From contig NC_057918.1 in the NCBI RefSeq assembly GCF_018873765.1, forward strand, positions 36,681,871 to 36,745,870: a DNA stretch of 64,000 nucleotides. The letters are read 5' to 3'. A program made the translations under genes and the position numbers. Shown here piece after piece: positions 25,182-37,134 of this stretch (its first letter is position 1; each line of letters begins with the position of its first letter). The stretch is from Telopea speciosissima. Its lineage: Eukaryota > Streptophyta > Magnoliopsida > Proteales > Proteaceae. The notes below the pieces were generated by a model. It had not been told where the DNA came from. It did not search any database and saw only the letters and a program-made list of their open reading frames with translations.

Positions 25182-25530
25182 GTGTTCACTTATTTCTAGT
25201 TCTTATCCTCCTCACCCTTTATATAGATATTTGAAGGCAAGGGATTCAACCACCATCATTAAATGGTGGTGAAGTAGTTGAAGAAAAATGGGCTGGCTGT
25301 GCAACACCCTCTCCATTTTTTGTTCTTCCTCTTTAATAACCGAACCTAGATTTGACCGATTGCGCATTCTTCACATTATTTGTTTGAAATTTGGCTCCAT
25401 TCATTATTCTCTTTTCTTTCTTTCTCTTTCTTTTTTTTTTTTGCTCTTGACTTTTTGCAAATCAATCCACCGTCCAAACCATTTGTCAAGAACGGTGGCT
25501 GCCCCCTCTTTAATGAGGAGGACCCCAACA
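24712..25530. mobile_element. Copia-type solo LTR, 819 bp
   Basis: The ends are TGTTAG (24712) and CCCAACA (25530). A perfect 5-bp duplication GGTGT lies at 24707-24711 and 25531-25535. A TATA-like CTTTATATAGAT sits near 25216. No internal region is present. The size and the TGTTAG/AACA ends fit Ty1/copia. The duplication breakpoint falls inside it at 25181. Confidence 0.85.
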
Positions 25531-25535
25531 GGTGT

Positions 25536-26456
25536 GTTTATATACAACATGATGAACTGAAACCCAATTTGGCAATGAGGCTTTGCACCACAGTTACACA
25601 TTAAACATGAAGTACACAAGTTCATCCATCTCAGTTTTCCCAAGTTGGATTTAAACAATTGAGTAACAATTTGAGAAGCAGACGTTTCGTCTGCTGAGTA
25701 ATCGGACTTGTAGGGTTTCTAAAAAAAAAGGATTAAGAACTGCAGAGAAAGGGAAAACAGAGCAGATGTTTCGTCCTCTCTAGGTTTTAGGGTTTTTTCT
25801 CACACAAGAAGCAGGGGAAGAAGAAGAACAAGAAGAAGAAAAAGAGAGTTGGATCGCAAAGCTCATCTGAACACACATCATGCCATTATTTATAATAATC
25901 CAAAATCTCGGTGAAAGGAAACATACAAGAAATAAACTCACAAATAGAGATGGAGAAGGAATAGGCCGCCGCTTAAGAGGATGGGAGAAACTCTTCTTCT
26001 CAGGCCAAATGAAACCAGGCGCTTGAAGCTCCTCTTCTCAGGCCGTCGCTTAAGAGGATGGGAGAAGGAGAACGAACCCTACTGCAAATCCAATTTGGAA
26101 GCTCCTACGGCCAGTTGCTTGAAGCTGCCCTCTTCTCAGGCCACCGGTGAAGAGCAAGGGGGGAGGAGGAGAGCGAATGAGTATCACAGCTTAAAAGTGA
26201 AGTGAGGAGGTGAGAGGTCTTTCACTCGTTTTTATCGGGCAAGATCTTGTTAAAAACTTGATTCTGTTTTTTTTTATTAAAACTTCAAAATGATGCTTTT
26301 TTTTAGCCTATTTTGGCCAGTTTATTTCAAAAAATCAGAAAATTCAACCGGTGAATACATACATATTTTGGCATGTTTCTATTCCAATAATGTAAAAAAA
26401 CAGGAAAAAAGTTTTTTCCTAACGTTACCATACAACCCCTTAGCGATACGCTAGAG
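25536..26456. other. Spacer with small repeats
   Basis: No gene is supported. A perfect hairpin AGCAGACG-TTT-CGTCTGCT lies at 25677-25695. A block of about 27 bp (CGCTTAAGAGGATGGGAGAA) occurs near 25970 and again near 26045. A word ATTTTGGCATGTTTCTATT at about 26363 recurs near 31123. Near 26418 the sequence AACGTTACCATACAACCCC looks like the end of a MITE-type element. Confidence 0.5.
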
Positions 26457-26469
26457 TGCGTTTGGTAAC

Positions 26470-26490
26470 GTTCAGAACAGTGTTCTGAAC
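26470..26490. repeat. Perfect 21-bp palindrome
   Basis: It reads GTTCAGAACA-G-TGTTCTGAAC, just inside the left end motif at 26457. Subterminal inverted sequences of this kind are common in class II elements, but the role here is not known. Confidence 0.8.
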
Positions 26491-26693
26491 AGTTCTTTTG
26501 TTCAAAAAGAACAAAAAGCATGAAAAAGTGTTTGGCTTTGCGGTTCGTTTTTCGTTCTTTTAGAGCGAACCGGAGGTCTTGAACACCAAAAGAACATTCT
26601 TTGCGGACCGCCTCTCGAGACGTGTCCGCAAAGAACAAAGAACGATCGATTGCGCGATCCACGAGCAAAACACCGTGAGCAAGCCTTGAAGAC

Positions 26694-29070
<2,377 letters not shown>

Positions 29071-29150
29071 GGGCCTTTAGCTCAAATTGGTAGAGCGCTT
29101 GGAACATGAGCATGTTCCAAGAGGATGGTGGTTCGAGTCCACCAAGGCCC
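29071..29150 (+). tRNA. tRNA-like cloverleaf with abnormal anticodon arm
   Basis: The 80-nt sequence folds as a tRNA. The acceptor stem GGGCCTT/AAGGCCC has 7 pairs, counting standard pairs. The D arm is GCTC-AAATTGGTA-GAGC, the variable loop AGGAT, and the T arm GGTGG-TTCGAGT-CCACC. B-box-like GGTTCGAGTCC and A-box-like TAGCTCAAATTGG are present. The anticodon arm is odd: stem CTTGG/CCAAG encloses 14 nt in place of 7. The whole arm is an 11-bp inverted repeat around AG. No T precedes a clear anticodon at the normal place, so no amino acid is assigned. Only a TTT run follows it. It could be an intron-bearing gene, a tRNA pseudogene or part of a tRNA-derived repeat. Confidence 0.55.
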
Positions 29151-29822
29151 TCTTTATTCAACTGTTCATAGCATAGTTAGTTATGCCACTAATCCGATCA
29201 AGAACCTAATTTTAATGGCATCTTTTTATACTTACTTTGGTTATGTTAATGAGATATTTTAATTTTATGCTAAGGTTGGTAAGAGAAAAGGATTTTACAA
29301 GTCTTTTTTTGGTATAATTGACAAAGAAATGACATTATTATAATTAATATCAAATAGGAAAGAACAGATTTTACCAAACACCATTTTCGTTACGAACAGC
29401 GTTCTTGAGAACGTTACCAAGCGGTCATTTTTGGTCTCGTAACGTTCTAGACCAAGAAAGTAAAAGAACGTTTCTAGTCAAGAACGGGCGTTCTTTGTTC
29501 GAGACGTTACAAGCGCAGCTAGGTTGGACTACTACTCACATCTGGATTTGTTCTCAGGCTCTAAAAGACATGTGACGGATCATTTCAATTCTTTGTGTCC
29601 ATGGCAATCCTATCGTCCTTTTTTTTTGCGCAACTAACTTGCTTATCTCAAGGCAATATGTTTTTTGTGTCCAGTCAGAGAATGATGTAATGATTTTGTT
29701 TAAAAAGCTTGCTCTCAAAGCCTTATTGTAAGGTGGACCTTCTCAACTTCAAGAACTTTTGATGATGTAAATTTTTTTTTTTAAATCTTATTGCATTTGT
29801 TTTTCTCTTATAAAAAAAAAAA
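29151..29822. other. AT-rich spacer with inverted-repeat end motifs
   Basis: The stretch has no gene. The segment 29360-29518 is rich in GAACG and CGTTC words and contains both right-end motifs described for 26457-29518. Confidence 0.5.
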
Positions 29823-29955
29823 AAAACTAAATATTTTGAGGATTCTTGAAGATTTGACAAATTCTAGAGAATGAGAGTGAATCATGATATCTGCCAAGGG
29901 AAGAAGGTCTGAGTTACATAAGTTAGGGATGCATATGGATAGTCAAAAAATCTGG
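29823..29955. repeat. Dispersed repeat, uninterrupted copy
   Basis: The sequence from CTAAATATTTTGAGG through GGATGCATATGGATAGTC matches, in the same order, two separated blocks at about 35145-35269 and 36270-36315. Here the blocks are adjacent, which gives the empty-site version of the nested insertion at 35270-36265. Confidence 0.65.
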
Positions 29956-30149
29956 ATTGAACTCACTGTAGGTCAAACTACGGTCCATGATATCAGAATG
30001 GTTCACCTTGGTAAACCAATAAAAAGTATGTTTGAGAATCCTAATTTTAGGGAACTCCAGGGTTATCCCTAGGGAACCCTAGGTACCCGAAATTGGCATG
30101 GGCACCCCGTTTACAATTTTTGGGTTGACCATGGTTGCCCATGGTGTCC
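29956..30149. other. Short spacer
   Basis: No gene is recognised. Several CCCTAGG- and GGGTT-type words occur near 30060-30160. Confidence 0.4.
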
Positions 30150-31650
30150 CTACAGGAACCCTAGCAGGGTTTGGTATGACAAACCAATGTCTAGTCCAAT
30201 CATCTCTAGTCTATCACATAGAAAGAGGGATCCAGCCAATACCCGAATGTGCAGTGGAAATAAATCGATTCGGGTTTCTTTCGCATCTCATGAATATTTA
30301 ATAATTAAAAATAGGAAGAATTAATAAAGAATTGTTAACCTGGTGAGCCTCAAGTGTTGCTCCTCCAATAGACAATGGTTCTTCCTCCAATGAGCGCTTC
30401 AAATAAACAGATCTAAACCTCCAATGATACTACCAAGGTTCTTCAAGCCAATCCCAGATGCTCTCTAATTCTTCAGCACAAATCTGGGTTTCTCAAACCC
30501 TAACTCTCAATTGCAGTGGAGAGAAAATAGAAGAAGAAGAAGAGAGATCACAAGAGGGAGAGAGAGAGAGACCAAAAGGCAGGAGAGAGGGCCAGGCAGA
30601 AAAAGTGGAGCACTGCCTCCCCCTCTACGTTTTGGTCCTATTTATAATGCTAGGGTTTTAAATTAATTAAAACCCTGGATGGATTACTTTAATCTCTATG
30701 AGAGTCTGACTCTCTCTCTCTTTGTTTGGCAGTTCTGTTTAAACTTAAAGTGCTTCAAAAAGGTGAAGAAGCAGAATCTAATAGGGAAAGTATTGATTAG
30801 TTACTTTATTTAAAATTTATGGATAATTACAATTAGCACCATATCCATTAATTAAATAAAGAACCAATTAATTTAGCAAAATTCTAAAAAACTCCCTATA
30901 TGATAACAAATTATCATATACAACCCCCCCCACTAATCAACACCATCATTATGGAATCTAGGGCATGTACACATGTACTGCCAAACCCCAATCCATAGTA
31001 CATGTCTATATAAGAGCGTCTGTGCATCTGATCGGGTCCCGTAAAACTCAATAAAATATTTTGTTCAAATAATCATATATGTAAGGTAGTGGTAACTATG
31101 TTGAGTAACTCAATAAAATATTTTGGCATGTTTCTATTATTTTATGTAAAATAGATTTTTGCAAAACCATTTCCAAAACGGTATTGGATCCAGATTCCGA
31201 TCTGACCATACACAGACAGTCTCAATCTTGGTGTTCCCCAATCGGGTAGTGGCAACTATGTTGAGTAACTCCTTCACTCACAAAGTGTTCTCACATTCCC
31301 AGAACACCGGCTTTGACTCTCTTGAGTCTCAGTCATTAATGAACCAAAGAATGTGATCACACTTTCCAGTGACAGGGTTTCCTCAGGCAAAGGGTGTCGA
31401 TGACACATCTCTATCCCTTCCTACATCTGGTAGTAATACATGAGGGAATCGACAAAGTAGATTCTTCGTCAATACACACATCAAACATGTGAGTACTCGC
31501 ATTCGTACCCTGACATCACATGTCTAAGCATATCCAATGCGATGACCATATGATAAGGGTGCCCAGCCCAAACCCTAGTCGTAACAATCATTTTAAGTAA
31601 AACTTATAGACACATAATGCTCAAAAAGTTTATATCGCATATGATAATAT
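30150..31650 (-). mobile_element. Copia-type remnant: LTR plus 3' untranslated region
   Basis: Read on the minus strand, a TGGGGGGGGT tract (30923-30932) is followed at once by TGTATATGATAATTTG. This is the layout of a polypurine tract and LTR start. The LTR-like part runs left to about 30150; that end is not resolved. The part right of the tract (30933-31650) contains a diverged form of a word found in the copia 3' untranslated region at 5439-5459. No polyprotein sequence is attached, so the copy is truncated. Confidence 0.45.
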
Positions 31651-31965
31651 TAAACTAAAATGTATAAAAGTTCAATACAAAGTAGAACCAGGTTGAACCG
31701 GACCGAATCGGGTTTGATGGACACACAAGTCCAACCCTCACATCTGTATCCGATCACATCTGATCCGAATTCGATTCGTTTAATTCTCATGTTTATTTCC
31801 ATTCGTTTAAATCTCACGTTTGTTTCCAAATGAAGTGAAGTGGAACATTTTTTATTTTATTTCTTTTCTACGAGGGCTTCTAGTTGAATCCTGATTTTTC
31901 AGTTTTCTAAATATGTTGAAGTGTTGCACACAAAAAAACACTATGTTGAAGTGCATTCCTAGTAG
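31651..31965. other. Spacer with repeat fragments
   Basis: No gene is seen. TATGTTGAAGTG occurs twice (about 31913 and 31943). GATCCGAATTCGATTCG-type words near 31760 resemble those near 35035. Confidence 0.45.
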
Positions 31966-32146
31966 GGCTCGGCTCCTGTCCAACACCTTGCCTGGCTGCA
32001 TGTGCAGCACCGGACACAGTGAGGCATGAAAAGACCACCTCACCCCTGCCCGAGCGCCTTGCCCGAGCAGGGGTGAGGCGGTCTTTTCACGCCTCACCAA
32101 GTCCGGTCCTGCACATGCAGCCCGGGCAGGGTGCTGGATAGAATCC
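31966..32146. mobile_element. Foldback element, copy 1 (near-perfect long hairpin)
   Basis: Two arms of about 80 bp meet near 32058. The left arm contains GCATGTGCAG, TGAGGC and CACCCCTGCCCGAGC. The right arm has GCTCGGGCAAGG/GAGCAGGGGTG, GCCTCA and CTGCACATGC in inverted order. It has no ORF. It belongs with copy 2 at 35270-36265. Confidence 0.8.
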
Positions 32147-32340
32147 TTTTGGTTCCTACTAAGGGTGTCAAAACTTAGAAGTGAACCGAGAACAAAAATT
32201 GACATCGAAACCACTAGTTTGAAGTTGAACCAAATCAAATCGAAAATAATTGGTTCTGTTTTGATTCTGACTCTTATTAATCTTAGGTTCGGTTGTGAAA
32301 TGAAAAATTATAATTTCAAATCAAACAAAAATCAATAAAC
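32147..32340. other. hAT-MITE-like left end and AT-rich sequence
   Basis: TAAGGGTGTCAAAAC at about 32160 matches the terminal repeat of the 35367-36161 element. Its right end was not found in place, possibly because of later insertions. Confidence 0.4.
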
Positions 32341-32877
32341 TAAGGCCTGATTTGGTATGATTTTTATTTCAATTTTAGGGGGTGATTTCTATTACAGAAA
32401 TTGTTTGGTTTGACTTTTGCACCTTATTTCAGTGAAATAGAAATCAAATGGAATATAAATTCTGAAATAACTGAGGAGCTATTTCAGAATTTCTATTTCA
32501 TTTGGTTTCACTATTGCTCTTTAATGAGCACATGGTTAATTTGATGGGCAACGTAGTAATTTCATGTTAAAAATAAAACACCACCCTTATTCTTCTTCTC
32601 TTAATGGTCTCATCAGTCATCACCACCATGCTGCTACGACCACCACCACCGCTACCACCACCGCCACCACCATTGCCACTGCCACCACCACCCTTTTCAA
32701 AGAAATATAAAGAATCTATTCTCAGAAATTGAACTACCAAATGGATTTTTTTATTCTTGAAATATTTCATATTTACACAACCCAAACAATTTCAATTGTT
32801 GACAAAAAATCTATTTGTTGACTATTTCATGAAATCAATCCGAAATAGAAAAAAAAATCATTCTAAATCCAGGCCTA
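32341..32877. mobile_element. Tourist-like MITE, about 535 bp
   Basis: The left end is GGCCTGATTTGGTATGATTT (from 32343). The reverse complement of the right end is GGCCTGGATTTAGAATGATT. Flanking TAA and TAG would be a 3-bp target site with one change, which fits PIF/Harbinger-type MITEs. A CCACCACCACC-type trinucleotide stretch lies inside at about 32640-32690. No transposase is encoded. Confidence 0.55.
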
Positions 32878-34199
32878 GTAGAAACCAAATTAACCCTTAA
32901 CTAATAAACTGAATTGAAATCGTGCCTTGATTAGAAATCAATTCAAAATCAATACATTTCTCAGCTCCTCCATTATGCCGATCGAAAGCTCTACCGAAGA
33001 AGATGCCGATGAAGACGATGATGCCGACGATGCCGCCTCCTTGCTACCCTGCTATCACTAGATCTCTCTTTTCTTCTGTTTCCCATGGTTCTGGTTTGTT
33101 GAGACAGAAGGTTGGAGAGAAGCAGAAAGCCCCTCCATGCTTGAATCGTTCAACGCAGTCCTCTCTAGTGGCTCTCACCGCACGTGGTTTATATTCGCCG
33201 CAGCTGGGTTGTCGCCACTGCTGCTCAATGCAATCACAACACCACAGGCTGTGCATCCTGTGCAGAGGTCACGACACAAGGGCTTCAACATGGAGAAGCG
33301 ACCACTTGCACTCCCGCTTTCCATATTGCTTCACCTACCCCTGGATCCAAACCCTTTCCACCCTGCTCGCACCATTACTGCCACTGCCATCAACCTCTGC
33401 TATACCCCCTCCCCTTCCTCTTCCCCTTCCCCTTCCCCTTCCCCTCCCCTGAAGGTCACTGTGATGTGGTTGATCGAGGTTTTCTGCCATTGTCGGCAAA
33501 CAACACCCACTTTTGTGTTCCAAATGATGCTTTTAGTTATTTGGTTCTTTGTGGTCAACACCGAGGGGCTCTCTGTTAAAGGGGGGTTTTCTTTTCTGTT
33601 TATTTTTGTGTTTGCAGGTGATGCCGATTCTGGTGCAGTTGGCACCGTGGTTAACGACGACTCGATTAATCCATCGGCCATTCCATCTGCACCAACCACC
33701 CTCTATCATCGGACGTCGCTCCACTCATCGATCCAGTAGATCCTTGTAGATCTATTTGAAAGTAAGCTATGGTAGCAACTTTGGTGGTCTTTTTGCCATC
33801 ACTCGAAGTTCCACTCGGCAATCCTTCAAACCTTTGCCTATCCGGCGTGTTTGTTTGAAAGTAGGCTGTGGTAGTATGTCGACGCGTTTGGATAGTGTGG
33901 ATTGTTTCTTTTTGGCACGTATGAGGATCCCTTTATTGGCAAGTTAGTGCATGCGCTTAAACTTAGCTGTGCTTACAGGGTAGTGTTTGTGAACCTAACC
34001 TTAGTCAGGATGACCCAGTCAATGGCATGTGAGACCGGGTCAATTTCCACTCCTTGGTTTTGGATACCAGATATCCATACCTTGTGTTTATCATGCTGTC
34101 TATCAGTGTTATGTCTTTTGGTTTTCTTTGTTTGGCGTTGGGTGCATATGAATGAATAGCCTATTTTCTACCCAAAAAATAAAAAAATATGGTGTTGAA
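32878..34199. other. Unassigned GC-richer stretch with overlapping short ORFs
   Basis: Several overlapping frames are open between 33003 and 33950 on both strands, with Pro/Leu repeats from a CCCCTT microsatellite (33415-33450). None shows a domain. Overlap in all frames argues for chance openness in GC-richer DNA. An A-rich end at about 34176-34188 could be the tail of a retroposed sequence. Confidence 0.35.
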
Positions 34200-35139
34200 T
34201 AATGAATATATTACTTGGGAGAAGGCTCGACACACAGTTGGTGTACCGTAAACTAGCGTTTTCTGTGTCTATCTCTATCTTCCCCCTTTGAAATGACCTC
34301 TACCCCTCATGTATGATATTCTAGCCCATACCCCCATTGGTGCTGCCCGTTAGCTTACCATGCACGGGTAATGTGCCTTTCCCTCTCTCATATTAATTAT
34401 AGTTTAAGCCTTTAAAGGTATTCTAATTATTTTGTAAATTTCTTCTTCTTCTTCAATAATGTTAATTTACATAACTCTTACCAAAAAAAAACAAAAAAGT
34501 TAATTTACATAACTTATGGAATTGAATTCAAACGAAATGGAAACCAAACAAAATTCAAATCAGATAACCGAAATCAAAATGGATAATTGGAAGTTTGAAA
34601 CCAAAAACTAACAAACCGGATAAGTTTCAATTCGAAAAATTAAAACCAAATAGTATTTGGTTCGGTTATCAAAACTGAACCATTTATCTCAAATAATAAC
34701 CCTACTTTATCTCAAATCTCAGTAAAGAGAGATCGAAAAGTATCATCTTGGATGTTCTCTCTTGTTCATTTTTAACTTAAATTGTGGTAGTAATTGAAGT
34801 AAGAATTAAGAAATATGAAAACGAAGAGGAAATCAATTGTTTAATAAGCATGTGCTTGCTTGGTGGGGAACATAAAGTAAGGAAGAAGACTTCAGACTTT
34901 ACTCAAAATGAAACCTAACATAAGGCGATGTCACCTCTCCTAACGCTTCTACAGCCTGTTCTACCCTTACTTTTAATTTAATTTAAGTTCTCTCTCTCAC
35001 ACACACGATGTAAACGTATATTCATAAATTCGAATTCGATTTGCATTTGTATTTATTTACGGGCATCCGAATCTTTTAAGAGATATTTGGGAAAAATAAT
35101 TATCTGATCCGAATAGATTTTCGATTGAAAAATTTTAAA
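34200..35139. other. AT-rich spacer
   Basis: No gene is recognised. 34500-34710 is rich in AACCGGATAAG- and TTGGTTCGGTT-type words like those inside the hAT-like MITE at 35367-36161, suggesting a decayed relative. Confidence 0.4.
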
Positions 35140-35269
35140 TAACTAATAATTTTGAGAGTTTTTGAAGATTCAACTAGTTCTAAGGAATGAGGAAATGAGA
35201 ACCATTAGACTATAACAACTAAGAGACATGGATTGAGAATGAATCGTACTTGTCGGGGGAGGAAGGTAT

Positions 35270-36265
35270 CAAAAAAGATCCTGTGCATCCGGGCAGCCGG
35301 ACTGCATGTGCAGCGCCAGACTCAAGGAGGCGCGCTTTGACCGCCTTACCCCTGCTTGGGCAAGGCTAAGGGTGTCAATCAGTGTGGTTCTGATTATTCG
35401 GTTCGGTTGCGATGTGGTTTATATTTTGATAAGGTGAAATCAAAATCGAACAAGATAGGAATTAGCTAAAATCATAATCGTTTTGCATACGATCCGATTT
35501 TATCGGTTTCTATTCGGTTTTTATAATCCGGTTCACAATCGGTTTACATGCGATTTGTATAGTGTCGTTTTTAGAACTAGTAATGAAGACATCCTTAGTT
35601 TTCAAGGCCTTTATATTCCCATATTTTCTCATTCTCTCCCGGTCTCCCTCACTCATCATATTTCCCATGCTTATGTGATAAAAATAAAAATTCCCATCTT
35701 TAACCGTCGTTCTATTCCTTTCCTATTTTTTGTTTTTCCATTTTTTTCTTCTCCACATTCACATGATAAACAAATTTTTTATTTTATTAAAAAATTGGGT
35801 TTAATTAATCCATTTTAACATCATACATCATTTCCAATTCATACTTAAACAAATATAATATATAGTTAACCCTTTACATTTTACTTATTTTATGTTTCTA
35901 GAGTGATACAATAATTATGTTTATTAAATTAATTATTATGTTATTAATTAATCAAATTGATGCATGAGCTAGTATTCGAGTAAGAGTTACCGGTTTCTAT
36001 TCGGTTTAGAACCACAGTTTTCAGGTGCAAATCAAAACCGAACCAGGAAGAGAACCTATAAAATCAAAACCGGATCATTTTTCTGCGGTGCGGTTCAATT
36101 CGATTGTAAATGGTCGATTCCAATTTCGATATTCAGTTTCGGTTTCATTTTGACACCCTTAGGCAAGGCGCTTGGACAGGGGTAAGGCGGTCAAAGCGTG
36201 CTGCCTTGAGTTTGGCGTTGCACATGCAGCCCGGTTGCCAGGATGCATAGGAGCCAGGTCCTAAA
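35270..36265. mobile_element. Foldback element, copy 2, split by a MITE
   Basis: The left arm (35270-35366) and right arm (36162-36265) are inverted copies sharing GCATGTGCAG/CTGCACATGC-type, GGTAAGGCGGTCAAAGCG and CAAGGCGC words. They are related to the hairpin at 31966-32146. GGTAT and AGTAT flank it and may be the remnant of a target duplication. The arms are separated by the 35367-36161 element. Confidence 0.7.
35367..36161. mobile_element. hAT-like MITE, 795 bp, with 8-bp target duplication
   Basis: Perfect 10-bp terminal inverted repeats TAAGGGTGTC/GACACCCTTA are flanked by a perfect 8-bp direct repeat GGCAAGGC (35359-35366 and 36162-36169). Eight-base target duplications are typical of the hAT superfamily. 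The interior is AT-rich with GGTTCGGTT words and has no transposase. It must have moved with enzymes from another element. Confidence 0.85.
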
Positions 36266-36315
36266 AGTATGGGTTACGCAAGTCAAGGATGTAAATGGAT
36301 AGTCAAAAATCAATT

Positions 36316-36999
36316 TTTTATCATGAAATATCTGGATCCAATCACATTTGATTCGTATCCGAACCTTATTCAATCCGTTTACATCTGACTCTCACTCTCT
36401 CTCTCTCTCACATACACACCCATAAATCACACTTCATATCTGTAATATGTCATATCATCCCCCCTTTCATAGTTTTTATTTTAAAATTTTTTTTAACTCT
36501 TCTTCGCTTTTTTTTTTATCACTGTGAAATTCTATTGATGATGATACCATTTCATGCAATGGGCCATTGGTGTATGGAGAAGATGATTATTAACGTATAA
36601 AATCCTCCACCGTACAATACAGATTGGATTTTGTTTCAAGTTAGTCCCTCTCTCACATGATTTAATACAAGATTGAATAATGGTGTTATCTCTTCTTATA
36701 GTGTGAATTGAAATCATGAACTGTCTTTGGTTCCCTTTCTGATGCTACTTTGACATTTTGAACAGGAAAGCCGGAGTTTCAACAAATAAAAATGTCTATC
36801 CAGGAAAAAAAAAGAAAAAGAATTTGTTGGTATCTGATTACTGATCCATATGGAAACATGTACACATGGCTGTTCTTGCCTCTGCTCTGTATCAACCCAT
36901 GAACACACACATGCCTTTGAATGACCTTTCCAATCGGAAAAGTTAAAGCAATATCGACAAACTCTACGCCAGAAGTTGCAGTAACTACCCACCTGTGCG
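36316..36999. other. Intergenic spacer upstream of the kinase gene
   Basis: A CT microsatellite lies at about 36388-36412. No ORF of substance is present. The last 130 bases are the likely promoter and leader of the kinase gene. Confidence 0.5.
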
Positions 37000-37007
37000 G
37001 TTATAAA
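37000..37007 (+). promoter_or_regulatory. Possible TATA box of the kinase gene
   Basis: GTTATAAAC lies about 130 bp before the first ATG of the CCR4-like gene. The spacing allows a leader of about 100 bases. There is no other support. Confidence 0.35.
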
Positions 37008-37134
37008 CTCTGAACCCCTTCACAGTTGAGCGAGCTCTAACGTTCCCCGCCGGAACAGTAAAAATAATGGCGTTTCGGCATTCAGTTCATATTCAGAGAA
37101 TAACTTCTTTCCAGCGGCATTAAGTATCGTTTCA

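Larger units (their letters stand above)
35145..36315. repeat. Dispersed repeat copy interrupted by a foldback element
   Basis: The left block (about 35145-35269, AATTTTGAGAGTTTTTGAAG ...) and right block (about 36270-36315, GGGTTACGCAAGTCAAGG ...) correspond to adjacent blocks at 29823-29955. The intervening about 1 kb is the foldback element with a MITE inside it. Confidence 0.6.

Noticed and set aside
33003..33749. Several overlapping ORFs of 60-200 codons on both strands
   Set aside because: All frames are open at once, with low-complexity Pro/Leu runs from a CCCCTT repeat and no domain; not reported as genes.
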